Source: Alphaproteobacteria bacterium (lineage in GTDB: Bacteria > Pseudomonadota > Alphaproteobacteria > Rhodobacterales > Rhodobacteraceae). From it: a DNA stretch of 35,254 nt. Of this stretch, positions 17,099-25,852 are shown one piece after another. Where the stretch lies: contig JAAAPD010000036.1 of assembly GCA_009908505.1 (NCBI GenBank), positions 1-35,254 of the forward strand. The letters run 5' to 3'. The translations under genes and the position numbers were made by a program. Numbering within the stretch: position 1 is the stretch's first letter; each line of letters begins with the position of its first letter. The notes beneath the pieces are model-generated. The model was not told the origin of the DNA. It worked only from the letters and a program-made list of their open reading frames with translations, and did no database searches.

Positions 17099-17872
17099 TC
17101 AGGCGCTTTTCAGCACCGGCTTGCCCCGCACGGCCCAGTCGCGGCATGCCGCGCCGAAAGCCTCGAACAACGGGCGCGAGACCGGGTCCTGCCCCGCGTT
17201 CCATTCCGGGTGCCATTGAACCGACAGGGTGAATCCCGGCGCGTCGCGCACATAGATCGCCTCGGGCGTCCCATCGGGCGCATGGCCATCGATCACGATG
17301 CGCGCGCCCGGCGCCTTGATGCCCTGGCCGTGCAAGGTGTTGGTCATGACCTGGGCCGCCCCGAACAGGCGGGCAAAGGGACCATCCTCGGACAGGGTCA
17401 CGACATGGCGCAGGGCGAATTTCTCTTCCAGCGTTCCATCGGGCGGCATCCGGTGATTGTCGCGGCCCGGCAGGTCGCGGATCTCGGGGTGCAGGGTGCC
17501 GCCCATGGCGACATTGACCTCCTGGAAGCCGCGGCAAACCCCAAGAAAGGGCTGGCCCCGGTCGACGCAGGCCCGCACCAGCGGCAGGGTGATCGCATCG
17601 CGGCCACGGTCGAAATCGCCATGCGCCTCGGTCGGGGTCTCGCCGTATTCCTCGGGATGGACATTGGGCCGCCCCCCGGTCAGCAGGAAGCCGTCGCAGG
17701 CTTTCAGCAATTCTTCGACGCCGACCAGGCCCGGATCGGGCGGAATGATCATCGGCAGGCACCCGGCCACCTGCGCCACGGCGCTGGAATTCATCGTGCC
17801 GCCCGCATGGGTGGGGTATTCCTCGTTTAACAGGTGCGCATTGCCGATGATTCCGACGATCGGACGAGACAT
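17099..17872 (-). CDS. Class I glutamine amidotransferase-like hydrolase (PuuD / peptidase C26 type)
   Basis: The 257-residue protein has the full catalytic set of the gamma-glutamyl-hydrolase group: the nucleophile C113 in FLGVCRGFQEVN, and H221 and E223 in VQWHPEWN. The closest characterised relatives are gamma-glutamyl-GABA hydrolase PuuD, used in putrescine breakdown, and plant/bacterial gamma-glutamyl peptidases; without other puu genes the substrate is open. The ATG at 17872 follows GAGGAAAAGAC. It is convergent with the Hint gene (11-base gap) and divergent from the P450 across 104 A+T-richer bases with a possible operator dyad. Confidence 0.88.
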   Translation of the reverse strand: MSRPIVGIIGNAHLLNEEYPTHAGGTMNSSAVAQVAGCLPMIIPPDPGLVGVEELLKACDGFLLTGGRPNVHPEEYGETPTEAHGDFDRGRDAITLPLVRACVDRGQPFLGVCRGFQEVNVAMGGTLHPEIRDLPGRDNHRMPPDGTLEEKFALRHVVTLSEDGPFARLFGAAQVMTNTLHGQGIKAPGARIVIDGHAPDGTPEAIYVRDAPGFTLSVQWHPEWNAGQDPVSRPLFEAFGAACRDWAVRGKPVLKSA

Positions 17873-17885
17873 GTCTTTTCCTCAC

Positions 17886-17902
17886 ATTTATGTCACCTAA
17901 AT
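17886..17902. promoter_or_regulatory. ATTTA-N7-TAAAT dyad in a divergent promoter region
   Basis: A perfect five-base-arm inverted repeat lies in the 104-base region between the divergent amidotransferase-like gene (start 17872) and the cytochrome P450 gene (start 17977). The surrounding bases are markedly A+T-rich for this window, as expected of a promoter. It could serve either gene. Weak evidence. Confidence 0.25.
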
Positions 17903-17976
17903 ATGGAAAATCGTATAGATTGCAAAGCTGACCGGACCCTGCATTTCCGCACAAGACCCGCGAGGACCGCAAGAGA

Positions 17977-19191
17977 ATGGGACCCGATCTACACGCACAG
18001 GATGTTCTCAGGGACCCCGCACCGCTGATCGACCGGCTGCATCGCGAGGGTGGTCTGGTCCACCTGAAGCTGCCGATCCTCGGCCGTGTCTGGGCCACGA
18101 CCACCCATGCGGACGCGCACCGCGTGCTGGGCGATGCGCGAACCTTCTGCCGCAACCCGGCCACCGCGGGAAACCCGCCACCCGAGAAGTTCTTCTGGTG
18201 GGCGCCGCGATTCATCCATCCGCTGTTCCGCAATGTCACGATGATGGATGGCGACGAACACGCCCGGCTGCGGCGCCTCGCAGCGCCCGGCTTTTCCAGC
18301 ATCGGTATCGACCGGGTGCGCCCCAAGCTGGAACAGATCGTCAAAACGCTGCTGGACGATTTGCCCACGGACCGGCCCGTCGACCTCGTCGCACGCTACA
18401 ACCGCCGCCTGCCCCTGTTGGCGATCTGCGAGGTTCTGGGCATCCCCGAGACGGACCGCGCCAAGGTGATCCGGTGGGTGGAACCTGTCGGATCGGTGGC
18501 CAGCGCGCCGGGATTTTTCCGCGCGGTGCCGGGCCTGTGGCGTCTGTCGCGCCATTTCCGGGCCGATTTCGAAAAGGTCCGCCGTGCGGGCGGGCGCGCC
18601 GGGCTGATCGGGGACCTGGTGCAGGTCCATGACGGCGACCCCGCAACCCTGTCGGACGACGAATTGCTGGCCATGGTCGTCGCGCTGTTCATCGGCGGGT
18701 TCGACACCACCACGCACCTGATCGGCAATACCATTTCCACCTTGCTGCAGGCGCCCGAACTGCGCGCCGACCTGCAGGAGAATCCCGAGGGCTGGCCGCT
18801 CTTCGTCGAGGAGGTCATGCGCTTTCATTCGCCGGTCATGTTCACCAACGCCTTTCACGTCACCCGCAACGTGACCCTGGGCGGGCGGGAATTGCAGCGC
18901 GGCGACCGGGTCGTGCCCTTGCTGATCGCCGCCAACCGGGATGCTGCGCACGCCCCCTGCCCTCACGCGTTCCGGGCCGATCGCAAACCGAACCGGCATC
19001 TCGGCTTCGGCTATGGCACCCATGTCTGCATGGGCATGCAACTGGCCCGGACCGAGGCGCAGATCGCGGCGCAGCGCTTTTTCGACCGCTTCCCGGAGGC
19101 GCAGCTGAGCGAACCGGGCGAGACCCTGCCCATGCTCAAGCGGTTGGGCCTGCGCGGCAAGGCCCGTTTGCCCGTCAGGCTTGCCGCTTGA
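17977..19191 (+). CDS. Cytochrome P450
   Basis: The 404-residue soluble P450 has all core signatures. The I-helix oxygen-activation motif is GGFDTTTH (residues 240-247), with Gly-Gly-Phe-Asp in place of the common Ala-Gly-x-Asp/Glu. ExxR is E279-V-M-R282, and the heme-ligand loop is [11 protein letters not shown] with thiolate C351. It needs an external electron donor such as ferredoxin, and none is encoded nearby. The substrate is unknown. The ATG at 17977 is preceded by GCAAGAGA and gives a normal N terminus without a membrane anchor. The 3' end overlaps the convergent DUF2256 gene by 17 bases. Confidence 0.93.
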   Translation: MGPDLHAQDVLRDPAPLIDRLHREGGLVHLKLPILGRVWATTTHADAHRVLGDARTFCRNPATAGNPPPEKFFWWAPRFIHPLFRNVTMMDGDEHARLRRLAAPGFSSIGIDRVRPKLEQIVKTLLDDLPTDRPVDLVARYNRRLPLLAICEVLGIPETDRAKVIRWVEPVGSVASAPGFFRAVPGLWRLSRHFRADFEKVRRAGGRAGLIGDLVQVHDGDPATLSDDELLAMVVALFIGGFDTTTHLIGNTISTLLQAPELRADLQENPEGWPLFVEEVMRFHSPVMFTNAFHVTRNVTLGGRELQRGDRVVPLLIAANRDAAHAPCPHAFRADRKPNRHLGFGYGTHVCMGMQLARTEAQIAAQRFFDRFPEAQLSEPGETLPMLKRLGLRGKARLPVRLAA

Positions 19192-19333
19192 CCTTGCCCC
19201 CGCGGCGGCAGCGTTGCGAGCAATAGCGCACGTTCTTCCAGTCCTTGGCCCACTTGCGCCGCCATGTGAACAGGCGGCCGCAACTAGCACAGGTTTTTTG
19301 CGGCAGGTCGGATTTTCGGCGCATGCGGGCCAT
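19175..19333 (-). CDS. DUF2256 zinc-finger-like mini-protein
   Basis: This 52-residue basic protein is easily missed because it is so short. It has C15-x2-C18 ([16 protein letters not shown]) and C38-x3-C42 (YCSQRC), together a probable one-zinc site, and it matches the DUF2256 pattern CxxCxxxFxWRxKWxxxWxxVxYCSxxC. Its ATG shares the sequence TGATG with the stop of the photolyase gene just upstream, so translation is probably coupled. The link with a photolyase/cryptochrome gene suggests a related role, but the function is unknown. The 3' end overlaps the end of the convergent P450 gene by 17 bases. Confidence 0.9.
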   Translation of the reverse strand: MARMRRKSDLPQKTCASCGRLFTWRRKWAKDWKNVRYCSQRCRRGGKVKRQA

Positions 19334-20847
19334 CACAGGTCCAGTTTCATCTGGCGCGTGTCGCCCTTGGCGCCTTTGCGGCGCGGTGCGCGATCGTTGA
19401 CGAAACGCCCGGCCCGGTCTTTTCGGCTGGCATGCTTGTCGACCAGGCGCGCGGCCTCGTCGCGAAAGCCCGCGCCGCGCCGCGCCGCCCAGACTTTCTC
19501 GCGTGCCGCACGCGCGGCCGCTGCGACGTCGACCACCGGGGCGGGATAGGCCAGCCCGGCCGCGCCGTCCCAGCGCCAGGGTTCCTGCAACAGCGCGTCC
19601 GGCACCGGGGCCAGCTCCGGCACCCAGGCCCGCGTGAAGGCGCCGGTCGGGTCCTGGTCGTGGCCCTGCTTGACGGGGTTGTAGATGCGCACGGTGTTCA
19701 TGCCGGTGGTGCCCGACTGCATCTGCACCTGGGACCAGTGGATGCCCGGCTCGTAATCGGTGAAGAGCCGCGCCAGGTGTTCGCCCGTCGCCCGCCAGTC
19801 CAGCCAGAGGTGATAGGAGGCCACCGCCATCACCATCGACCGCATGCGGAAATTCAGCCAGCCGGTCTGGCTCAGCGACCGCATGCAGGCATCGACGAAG
19901 GGCAGGCCGGTGCGCCCCTCGGCCCAGGCAGCGCGTAATTCGGGGTCGTCGCCGCGCAGGCCCTCATAGGCGGAATGCAGGCAGCGCCATTCCAGCGCCG
20001 GTTCATCCTCGAGCTTCTGCATGAAATGGTCGCGCCAGGCCAGACGGCTTTGAAAGGATTTCAGCGATCCCGCCCAGCCGTCGCGGCGCCCGTCCCTGCG
20101 GACCTGCGATTGGCGGCGCGCGGTGGCCTGCACCGCCTCGCGCACCGTCAGCGTGCCCAGCGCGAAATGCGGCGACAGGCGCGAACAGGCCTCGGCCCCG
20201 TCCAGCGGCGAGGACATGGCCCGGCGATAATCCTGCCCGCGCCGCGTCAGGAAACTGTCCAGCAGGTCCAGCGCGGCGGGCCGCCCGCCGCGCTGACGCC
20301 CCGGGCAGGGATCGGGCGGCAGGCCGAGATCGGCCGTCCTTGGCAGCTGGTCCGAGGGCACCGCGACCCCGGCCAGCCGTGTCGGCGCGGGGATCACATC
20401 GGCCCGCATCATCGCGTCGCGGCGCGCGGCCCAGCGGTCGCGCGTGTCCAGCCGCCGCACCACCGCCGACTGCGCAAACTCGCGCCAGGGCACGCCTGCG
20501 CCGCGCGCCCATTCCGCAACACGGCGGTCGCGTGCAAAGGTCCAGCCGTTGCCGGTTTCCTCGTGGCTGAGCAAGGCTGTGATCGGGCGCTGGCGATGCA
20601 GATCTTCGAGCACCGTGACCACGTCCCCAGTTCGAACACAAAGCGGTGCGCCCAGCTGCACCAGATCGACCCCGAGCGCGTCAAGACACTCGGCGGTGAA
20701 ATCCCATTGCCGCCCCGAGGTATCCGGCCCCGCCCAGTACTCCGGTTCAACAACGTAGAGCGGCAGCACCGGCGCCCCCGCGGGCACCGCCGCGAGGGCC
20801 GCGTGATCGTGAACGCGCAGATCCCGTTTGAACCAGACCACATACAT
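19333..20847 (-). CDS. Photolyase/cryptochrome family flavoprotein
   Basis: The 504-residue protein starts [18 protein letters not shown], the N-terminal antenna-chromophore domain of the DNA photolyase superfamily. Its FAD domain has [58 protein letters not shown], and a C-terminal block with [12 protein letters not shown] and RAWVPEL. These match FAD-binding regions of class I-like photolyases, which repair UV pyrimidine dimers using blue light, or cryptochromes, which sense it. In place of E. coli's GGWQWAASTG the sequence has [14 protein letters not shown], a distinct subgroup, so repair activity is not certain. The last 60 residues are basic. The DUF2256 gene follows with stop-start overlap. 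It is divergent from pepN. Confidence 0.88.
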   Translation of the reverse strand: MYVVWFKRDLRVHDHAALAAVPAGAPVLPLYVVEPEYWAGPDTSGRQWDFTAECLDALGVDLVQLGAPLCVRTGDVVTVLEDLHRQRPITALLSHEETGNGWTFARDRRVAEWARGAGVPWREFAQSAVVRRLDTRDRWAARRDAMMRADVIPAPTRLAGVAVPSDQLPRTADLGLPPDPCPGRQRGGRPAALDLLDSFLTRRGQDYRRAMSSPLDGAEACSRLSPHFALGTLTVREAVQATARRQSQVRRDGRRDGWAGSLKSFQSRLAWRDHFMQKLEDEPALEWRCLHSAYEGLRGDDPELRAAWAEGRTGLPFVDACMRSLSQTGWLNFRMRSMVMAVASYHLWLDWRATGEHLARLFTDYEPGIHWSQVQMQSGTTGMNTVRIYNPVKQGHDQDPTGAFTRAWVPELAPVPDALLQEPWRWDGAAGLAYPAPVVDVAAAARAAREKVWAARRGAGFRDEAARLVDKHASRKDRAGRFVNDRAPRRKGAKGDTRQMKLDL

Positions 20848-20940
20848 GGGGGGCGATGTAACGCGGGGCGGGCGTCCGCCAAGGCTTGCCGCCCCGCCGG
20901 GCCACCCCTAGTCTGAGCCCTGCCCCAGACAGGAGACCTT

Positions 20941-23490
20941 ATGAAAGACGCCGCCCCCCAAGCCACCCGCTTGCGCGATTACCGTCCCTTCGGCTATCTC
21001 GTGCACGAGGTTCACCTGACCTTCCGGCTGGACCCCGGCGCCACGCGGGTGATCTCGCGCATCCGTTTCAGTCCCAACCGCGATGCGCCCGGCCCTTTCG
21101 TTCTGGACGGTGAGGGGCTAGACCTGAAATGGGCGCGCATCGACGGGGCCACCGTTGACCCCGAGATGACCGATGCCGGCCTGACCTGCGCGGTGCCCGA
21201 CGCGCCCTTCACATGGGAGGCCGAGGTCGAGATCGACCCGGCCGCCAATACCGCGCTGGAGGGGCTCTACCTGTCGAACGCGATGTTCTGCACCCAGTGC
21301 GAGGCCGAAGGCTTTCGCCGCATCACCTATTACCCCGACCGCCCCGACGTCATGGCCCCCTTCACCGTGCGCATTGAAAGCGACCTTCCGGTCATGCTGT
21401 CCAACGGCAATCCCGGCGCGGCGGGCGACGGGTTCGCCGAATGGCATGATCCCTGGCCGAAACCGGCCTATCTTTTCGCGCTGGTCGCGGGCGATCTGGT
21501 CGCGCATTCGGACAGGTTCACCACCCGATCGGGCCGCGACGTGGCGCTCAATATCTGGGTGCGCCCCGGCGACGAGAACAAATGCGCCTGGGGGATGGAG
21601 GCGCTCAAGTCGTCCATGGACTGGGACGAGCGCGTCTACGGCCGCGAATACGATCTCGACGTGTTCAACATCGTCGCGGTGGACGATTTCAACATGGGGG
21701 CGATGGAAAACAAGGGGCTGAACATCTTCAATTCGTCCTGCGTTCTGGCCCGCCCCGACACCAGCACTGACGCCGATTTCGAGCGGATCGAGGCGATCAT
21801 CGCGCACGAGTATTTCCACAACTGGACCGGCAACCGCATCACCTGCCGAGACTGGTTCCAGCTGTGCCTGAAAGAGGGGCTGACGGTGTTCCGCGACCAG
21901 CAGTTCACCGGCGACATGCGATCCCACGCGGTCAAGCGGATCGACGACGCCATCGCCCTGCGCGCGCGCCAGTTCCGCGAGGACAATGGCCCGCTCGCCC
22001 ACCCGGTGCGGCCCGAAAGCTATATCGAGATCAACAACTTCTACACTGCCACCGTCTATGAGAAGGGGGCCGAAGTGATCGGCATGCTCAAGCGGCTGGT
22101 GGGGGATACCGCCTATGACAAGGCGCTGGCCCTCTATTTCGACCGCCATGACGGGCAGGCCTGCACGATCGAGCAGTGGCTGATGGTCTTCGAGGATACG
22201 ACCGGCCGCGACCTGTCGCAGTTCAAGCGCTGGTATTCGCAGGCGGGCACGCCGCGCCTGTCCGTGACCGAAGAGTGGCGCGACGGGGTGTTCCACCTGC
22301 ATTTCGAACAGCACACGCCGCCCACGCCCGGCCAGCCCGAAAAGGCGCCACAGGTCATCCCCATCGCGGTGGGGCTTCTGGCCCCCAACGGCGACGAGGT
22401 ATTGCCGACCCGCGTGCTGGAAATGACCGAGGCCAAGCAGAGCTTCGCCTTCGAGGGGCTTTCGGCCCGGCCCGTCGCGTCGGTGCTGCGGGACTTCTCG
22501 GCGCCCGTGATCCTGTCGCAGGAGACCGACAACGCCACGCGTGCGCTGCTGATGGCCCGCGACACCGACCCGTTCAACAAATGGGAGGCCGGCCGCGCCT
22601 TTGCCCGCGACCTTCTGTGCCGCATGGTCACCGACGGCGCCCCACCCGACAGCGCCTACCTGGACGCGGTGCTGGCGATACTGCGCGATGACGGGCTTGA
22701 TGCCGCCTTTCGGGCGCTGGCGCTTGGGCTGCCCAGCCAGGACGACCTGGCCCAGACGCTTTTCGAACGGGGCCAAACGCCCGACCCGCTGGCGATCCAT
22801 GACGCGGCGGAAACGCTGGTTCAGGCCATGGCCCAGCACATGCAGGACACCCTGCCCCTGATCCAGGCGGACATGGCCCAGGACGGCGCGTTCAGCCCCG
22901 ATGCCCATAGCGCAGGCAAGCGAAGCCTGGGCAACGCCGCATTGGCGCTGGTCAGTCGACTGGACGGGGGCAAGGCCGCAGCGGCGCAATTCGCAAGCGC
23001 CGACAACATGACACAGCAGCTGGCGGCGCTGGCCTGCCTTTTGACCATCGGCAAGGGTGACACAGAAACCCGCGCCTTCCGGGACCAATGGCAACATGAC
23101 CGGCTGGTGATGAACAAGTGGTTCGGCCTACAGGTCGCCCGCGCCGCGCCGGAACGGGCCGCCGACATCGCCCAAGAGCTGACCCGCGACCCCGATTTCA
23201 CCTGGAAGAATCCCAACAGGTTCCGCGCCGTCTTCGGCAGCCTGTCGGCCAACGCGGCCGGGTTCCACGCCCCCGGCGGCAAGGGCTATCGTCTGCTGGG
23301 GGACTGGCTGGGCAAGCTCGACGCGGCCAACCCGCAGACCGCCGCCCGTGTCAGCACCGCCTTCGAGACCTGGCGGCGCTATGATGCCGCGCGGCAGGCG
23401 CAGATCCGCGCCGTGCTAGAAGGCCTCGCCGCCAAGCCCGACCTGTCGCGCGACACCGCCGAGATGGTCCAGCGCATGCTGGAGGGCTAG
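20941..23490 (+). CDS. pepN: Aminopeptidase N (M1 family)
   Basis: This cytoplasmic zinc aminopeptidase removes N-terminal residues from peptides. The 849-residue length is normal for bacterial PepN. The substrate-binding motif GAMENKG precedes the zinc site HEYFH (residues 289-293), with the third ligand E312 eighteen residues on (in LCLKEGLTVF). The catalytic Tyr region NFYTATVYEKGAEV is also present. The C-terminal Ig-like and helical domains are complete. A good AGGAG lies upstream of the ATG at 20941. A small membrane-protein gene follows after three bases, so the two form an operon. Confidence 0.97.
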   Translation: MKDAAPQATRLRDYRPFGYLVHEVHLTFRLDPGATRVISRIRFSPNRDAPGPFVLDGEGLDLKWARIDGATVDPEMTDAGLTCAVPDAPFTWEAEVEIDPAANTALEGLYLSNAMFCTQCEAEGFRRITYYPDRPDVMAPFTVRIESDLPVMLSNGNPGAAGDGFAEWHDPWPKPAYLFALVAGDLVAHSDRFTTRSGRDVALNIWVRPGDENKCAWGMEALKSSMDWDERVYGREYDLDVFNIVAVDDFNMGAMENKGLNIFNSSCVLARPDTSTDADFERIEAIIAHEYFHNWTGNRITCRDWFQLCLKEGLTVFRDQQFTGDMRSHAVKRIDDAIALRARQFREDNGPLAHPVRPESYIEINNFYTATVYEKGAEVIGMLKRLVGDTAYDKALALYFDRHDGQACTIEQWLMVFEDTTGRDLSQFKRWYSQAGTPRLSVTEEWRDGVFHLHFEQHTPPTPGQPEKAPQVIPIAVGLLAPNGDEVLPTRVLEMTEAKQSFAFEGLSARPVASVLRDFSAPVILSQETDNATRALLMARDTDPFNKWEAGRAFARDLLCRMVTDGAPPDSAYLDAVLAILRDDGLDAAFRALALGLPSQDDLAQTLFERGQTPDPLAIHDAAETLVQAMAQHMQDTLPLIQADMAQDGAFSPDAHSAGKRSLGNAALALVSRLDGGKAAAAQFASADNMTQQLAALACLLTIGKGDTETRAFRDQWQHDRLVMNKWFGLQVARAAPERAADIAQELTRDPDFTWKNPNRFRAVFGSLSANAAGFHAPGGKGYRLLGDWLGKLDAANPQTAARVSTAFETWRRYDAARQAQIRAVLEGLAAKPDLSRDTAEMVQRMLEG

Positions 23491-23493
23491 GCC

Positions 23494-23940
23494 GTGCCCG
23501 GCGACAGCCCCATCGCCAGGTTTCACCGCGCCGGGCGGCGCCCGGTGAACCTGGCCCTTGTCGCGGCGATCTGGGGCGGGCTGGCACTGGCCGTCTGGGC
23601 CATCGACCTGGCGCTGGTCTGGGCGGGCCTGTTCGGCCTGTTCGCCCTTCCCGCGCTGCTGGACTGGATCACCGACCGGCAGGTGCGCCTCGATGTCTAT
23701 CCCGACCGCATCGCTTGGGCGACCGGCCGCCGGGACGGCGTGATGGAAGCGACCGAGATCAGGTATATCCGCATCGACCGGCGGTTCGATGCAGGGTTCC
23801 GGCTGACCATAGTGGACACGACCGGCCTGCTGCACCGGTTGCCACCCGAGCTTCCGGCCCCCGCCGATGCGCTGGAGCAGGCGCTCGATGCGGCGGGCAT
23901 TGCCCATGAACGCCACCCTTTTTCGCTTTTGCCCCGTTGA
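23494..23940 (+). CDS. Small membrane protein of unknown function
   Basis: The 148-residue protein starts with GTG at 23494, three bases after the pepN stop. The GGAGGG within the last codons of pepN serves as its ribosome site, which supports translational coupling. Two hydrophobic helices (about residues 20-37 and 39-58) are followed by a soluble beta-rich domain (about 62-125) with RLDVYPDRIAWATG and RYIRIDRRFDAGFRLTIVD, resembling a small PH-like fold. I cannot name the family. The role relative to pepN is unknown. Confidence 0.7.
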   Translation: MPGDSPIARFHRAGRRPVNLALVAAIWGGLALAVWAIDLALVWAGLFGLFALPALLDWITDRQVRLDVYPDRIAWATGRRDGVMEATEIRYIRIDRRFDAGFRLTIVDTTGLLHRLPPELPAPADALEQALDAAGIAHERHPFSLLPR

Positions 23941-24021
23941 AAACGGGCAAATGCGCGCCGAAGTGGGACGTTATGCTAAAATGTCGTGGAATCGTCACCC
24001 CGACGTGCTGAAGGTAGCGCC

Positions 24022-24882
24022 ATGAAAGACCGTATCGACCCGCTTATCGAGGACCGCGCGCCGTGGCTGTTCGCTGACCGGCCCGGAACCGCACTTGCGC
24101 GCAAGGTGCTGGATCGGGCGCTGTCCTACCAGCGCACGGTCGATATCGCGACCACCCTGCGCGACGCACCCAGCGCCACGATCATGGACGAAATGTTCCA
24201 CCTGCTGGGCGACAACGTCGCGGCCCGCGGGCTGGACAATATCCCCGGCACCGGCCCGGCGCTGGTCGTGGCCAACCACCCCACCGGTATCGCCGACGGA
24301 ATCATCCTGCACGGGTTGTTGTCCCGAATCCGCCCCGACGCCTTCTATTTCGCCAACAAGGACATCCTGTCGGTCATGCCCCAGATGGAGGACATGATCG
24401 CCCCCGTCGAATGGCGCAAGGACCGGCGCAGCCATGGCAAGACACGTGAAACCATGGCCTATATGCGCCGCGCCCTGAAGGAGGAACGCATCGGCGTCAT
24501 CTTTCCCTCGGGGCGGCTGGCGCAGCGGCGCGGGCTGCAATTGCACGAACGGCCCTGGATGCCGTCGGCGGCGATGCTGGCGCGCAAGTTCGACCTGCCG
24601 GTGATCCCGGTCAATATCCGGGCGCGCAATTCGGTGCTTTTCTACCTTTTCGACATCCTGCATGCCTCGCTCAAGGATATCACCCTGTTCCACGAGACAC
24701 TGAACAAGGCCGACCAGCCCTATGCCGTCACCGTGGGCGAAGCCATCGCGCCCAGCGCCCTGCCCGAAACCTCGGAAGAGGGGATCGAGATGCTGCGCAA
24801 GGCCACGCTGGCCCTGGGCGAGGAAGGCAGTCAGACCGTCAGCCTCATCAAGGCCACGCGGCGTCCCTTGCTGCGACTCTAG
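24022..24882 (+). CDS. Lysophospholipid acyltransferase-family protein (PlsC-like)
   Basis: The 286-residue protein has the acyltransferase catalytic motif as NHPTGIADG: H86 and D92 are five residues apart (HX5D) rather than the classical HX4D, as in the OlsA/hemolysin-like NHPFGGxDG branch. A later block IGVIFPSGRLAQRRG matches the phosphate-binding FPEGxR motif with Ser for Glu. Such enzymes transfer acyl groups to lysophospholipids or amino-acid lipids at the inner membrane; the exact lipid is unknown. The ATG at 24022 was preferred to the ATG at 23986 because the protein body begins here; no strong ribosome site is seen for either. Its stop codon shares a CTAG palindrome with the convergent transglycosylase gene. 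Confidence 0.83.
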   Translation: MKDRIDPLIEDRAPWLFADRPGTALARKVLDRALSYQRTVDIATTLRDAPSATIMDEMFHLLGDNVAARGLDNIPGTGPALVVANHPTGIADGIILHGLLSRIRPDAFYFANKDILSVMPQMEDMIAPVEWRKDRRSHGKTRETMAYMRRALKEERIGVIFPSGRLAQRRGLQLHERPWMPSAAMLARKFDLPVIPVNIRARNSVLFYLFDILHASLKDITLFHETLNKADQPYAVTVGEAIAPSALPETSEEGIEMLRKATLALGEEGSQTVSLIKATRRPLLRL

Positions 24883-25709
24883 TTTCCGTCCATCGTTGAC
24901 AGGACCGGGCCGTCGCCGGGCCGCGGGCGCGGGCGCAGGCTGCGGGCCACGGCATAGTCGGGCCGGCAATAGTCCTGCGCGCGGGTCCAGGCGGCCATCT
25001 CCGCGATCTTGGCGCGGCTGGTCATCGGCCCCCAATCAGCGGCCACCCCTCGCCAGCGCCCGTCATGCACCGCGATGGCATTGTCTCGCGGGACGGTCAC
25101 GTTCATGATGCGGATCGCGCAGGACAGGTTGGCCGCGGGATCCTTCAGCGCCGCGCCGGTGCGCGCCCGGCAGCCATAGCGCCGCGCCGTGTCGGGATAG
25201 ATCTGCAACAGGCCGAACCACAGACCGCCGCCGCCCACGGCCTCGGGGCGGTATGTGCTTTCATGCTTGGACAGGGCCGACATCATCCCCACCCAGAAGG
25301 CCCGCCTCTCGCGCGGGCCATTGGCCAAATAGCCCGGGCACCAATCGGCGATGTCGCGCGGCACCGTGCGTTCCAGGCGGCTGCCATGACCCGCCAGCGC
25401 CGCCATCGCCGCCCAGGTCCATCCCCGGCTGTCGCCGCGGTGGTCCCAGCGGGCCTGCGGCACCAGGGGGCGCGGGATCGGGCGCAGGACGGGCGGGCCG
25501 GTCTCGATTCGCACCGGGTAGCGCAGCATGTAGACGGGGCGCAGGCGGGGGCGGTGCCCGGCCAGCCGCGCCCGGTCCTCGGCCAGCCGCAACGCCGCCG
25601 CGTCCGAGCGCAGCAGCGGCCGCATGTCGCTGCCCGGCCCCTCGGCCGCAACCGGCAGCGAAAGACCCAGCGCGACGATCCCCCCCAGGATGACGCGATA
25701 CCATTTCAT
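24879..25709 (-). CDS. Periplasmic lytic transglycosylase-like (SLT-domain) protein
   Basis: The 276-residue protein has a Sec signal peptide (hydrophobic residues 6-20, likely cleaved near VAA-EG) and a Pro/Arg-rich spacer. Its C-terminal SLT domain has the catalytic glutamate-serine pair at E150-S151 ([14 protein letters not shown]), followed by GLLQI and later cysteines. Lytic transglycosylases cut peptidoglycan glycan strands in the periplasm. The ATG at 25709 is chosen because it begins the signal peptide and has AGGG nearby; the open frame extends to 25805. The gene is convergent with the acyltransferase gene, sharing the stop-codon palindrome CTAG (24879-24882), and divergent from gatB. 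Confidence 0.82.
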   Translation of the reverse strand: MKWYRVILGGIVALGLSLPVAAEGPGSDMRPLLRSDAAALRLAEDRARLAGHRPRLRPVYMLRYPVRIETGPPVLRPIPRPLVPQARWDHRGDSRGWTWAAMAALAGHGSRLERTVPRDIADWCPGYLANGPRERRAFWVGMMSALSKHESTYRPEAVGGGGLWFGLLQIYPDTARRYGCRARTGAALKDPAANLSCAIRIMNVTVPRDNAIAVHDGRWRGVAADWGPMTSRAKIAEMAAWTRAQDYCRPDYAVARSLRPRPRPGDGPVLSTMDGN

Positions 25710-25852
25710 GCCGCCCTGAATGCCGCGAGAGCAGGGCGCGGGGCAAGACAATTCCGCACATGGGCTCCGGACGGGCGGTTCACCGCCCTGCCCCTTGCCA
25801 GCCAACCCCGGCTGACCTAAACGGAGCCAAGACCAGCAAGAGGTGCCTTCAG

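Noticed and set aside
21118..23097. 659-codon open frame antisense to pepN
   Set aside because: Same composition artefact of high-GC DNA; pepN on the plus strand has a complete catalytic site.
23933..23947. Hairpin CCCGTT-GAA-AACGGG at the end of the small membrane-protein gene
   Set aside because: Six pairs, tiny loop and no T run; not strong enough to call a terminator.
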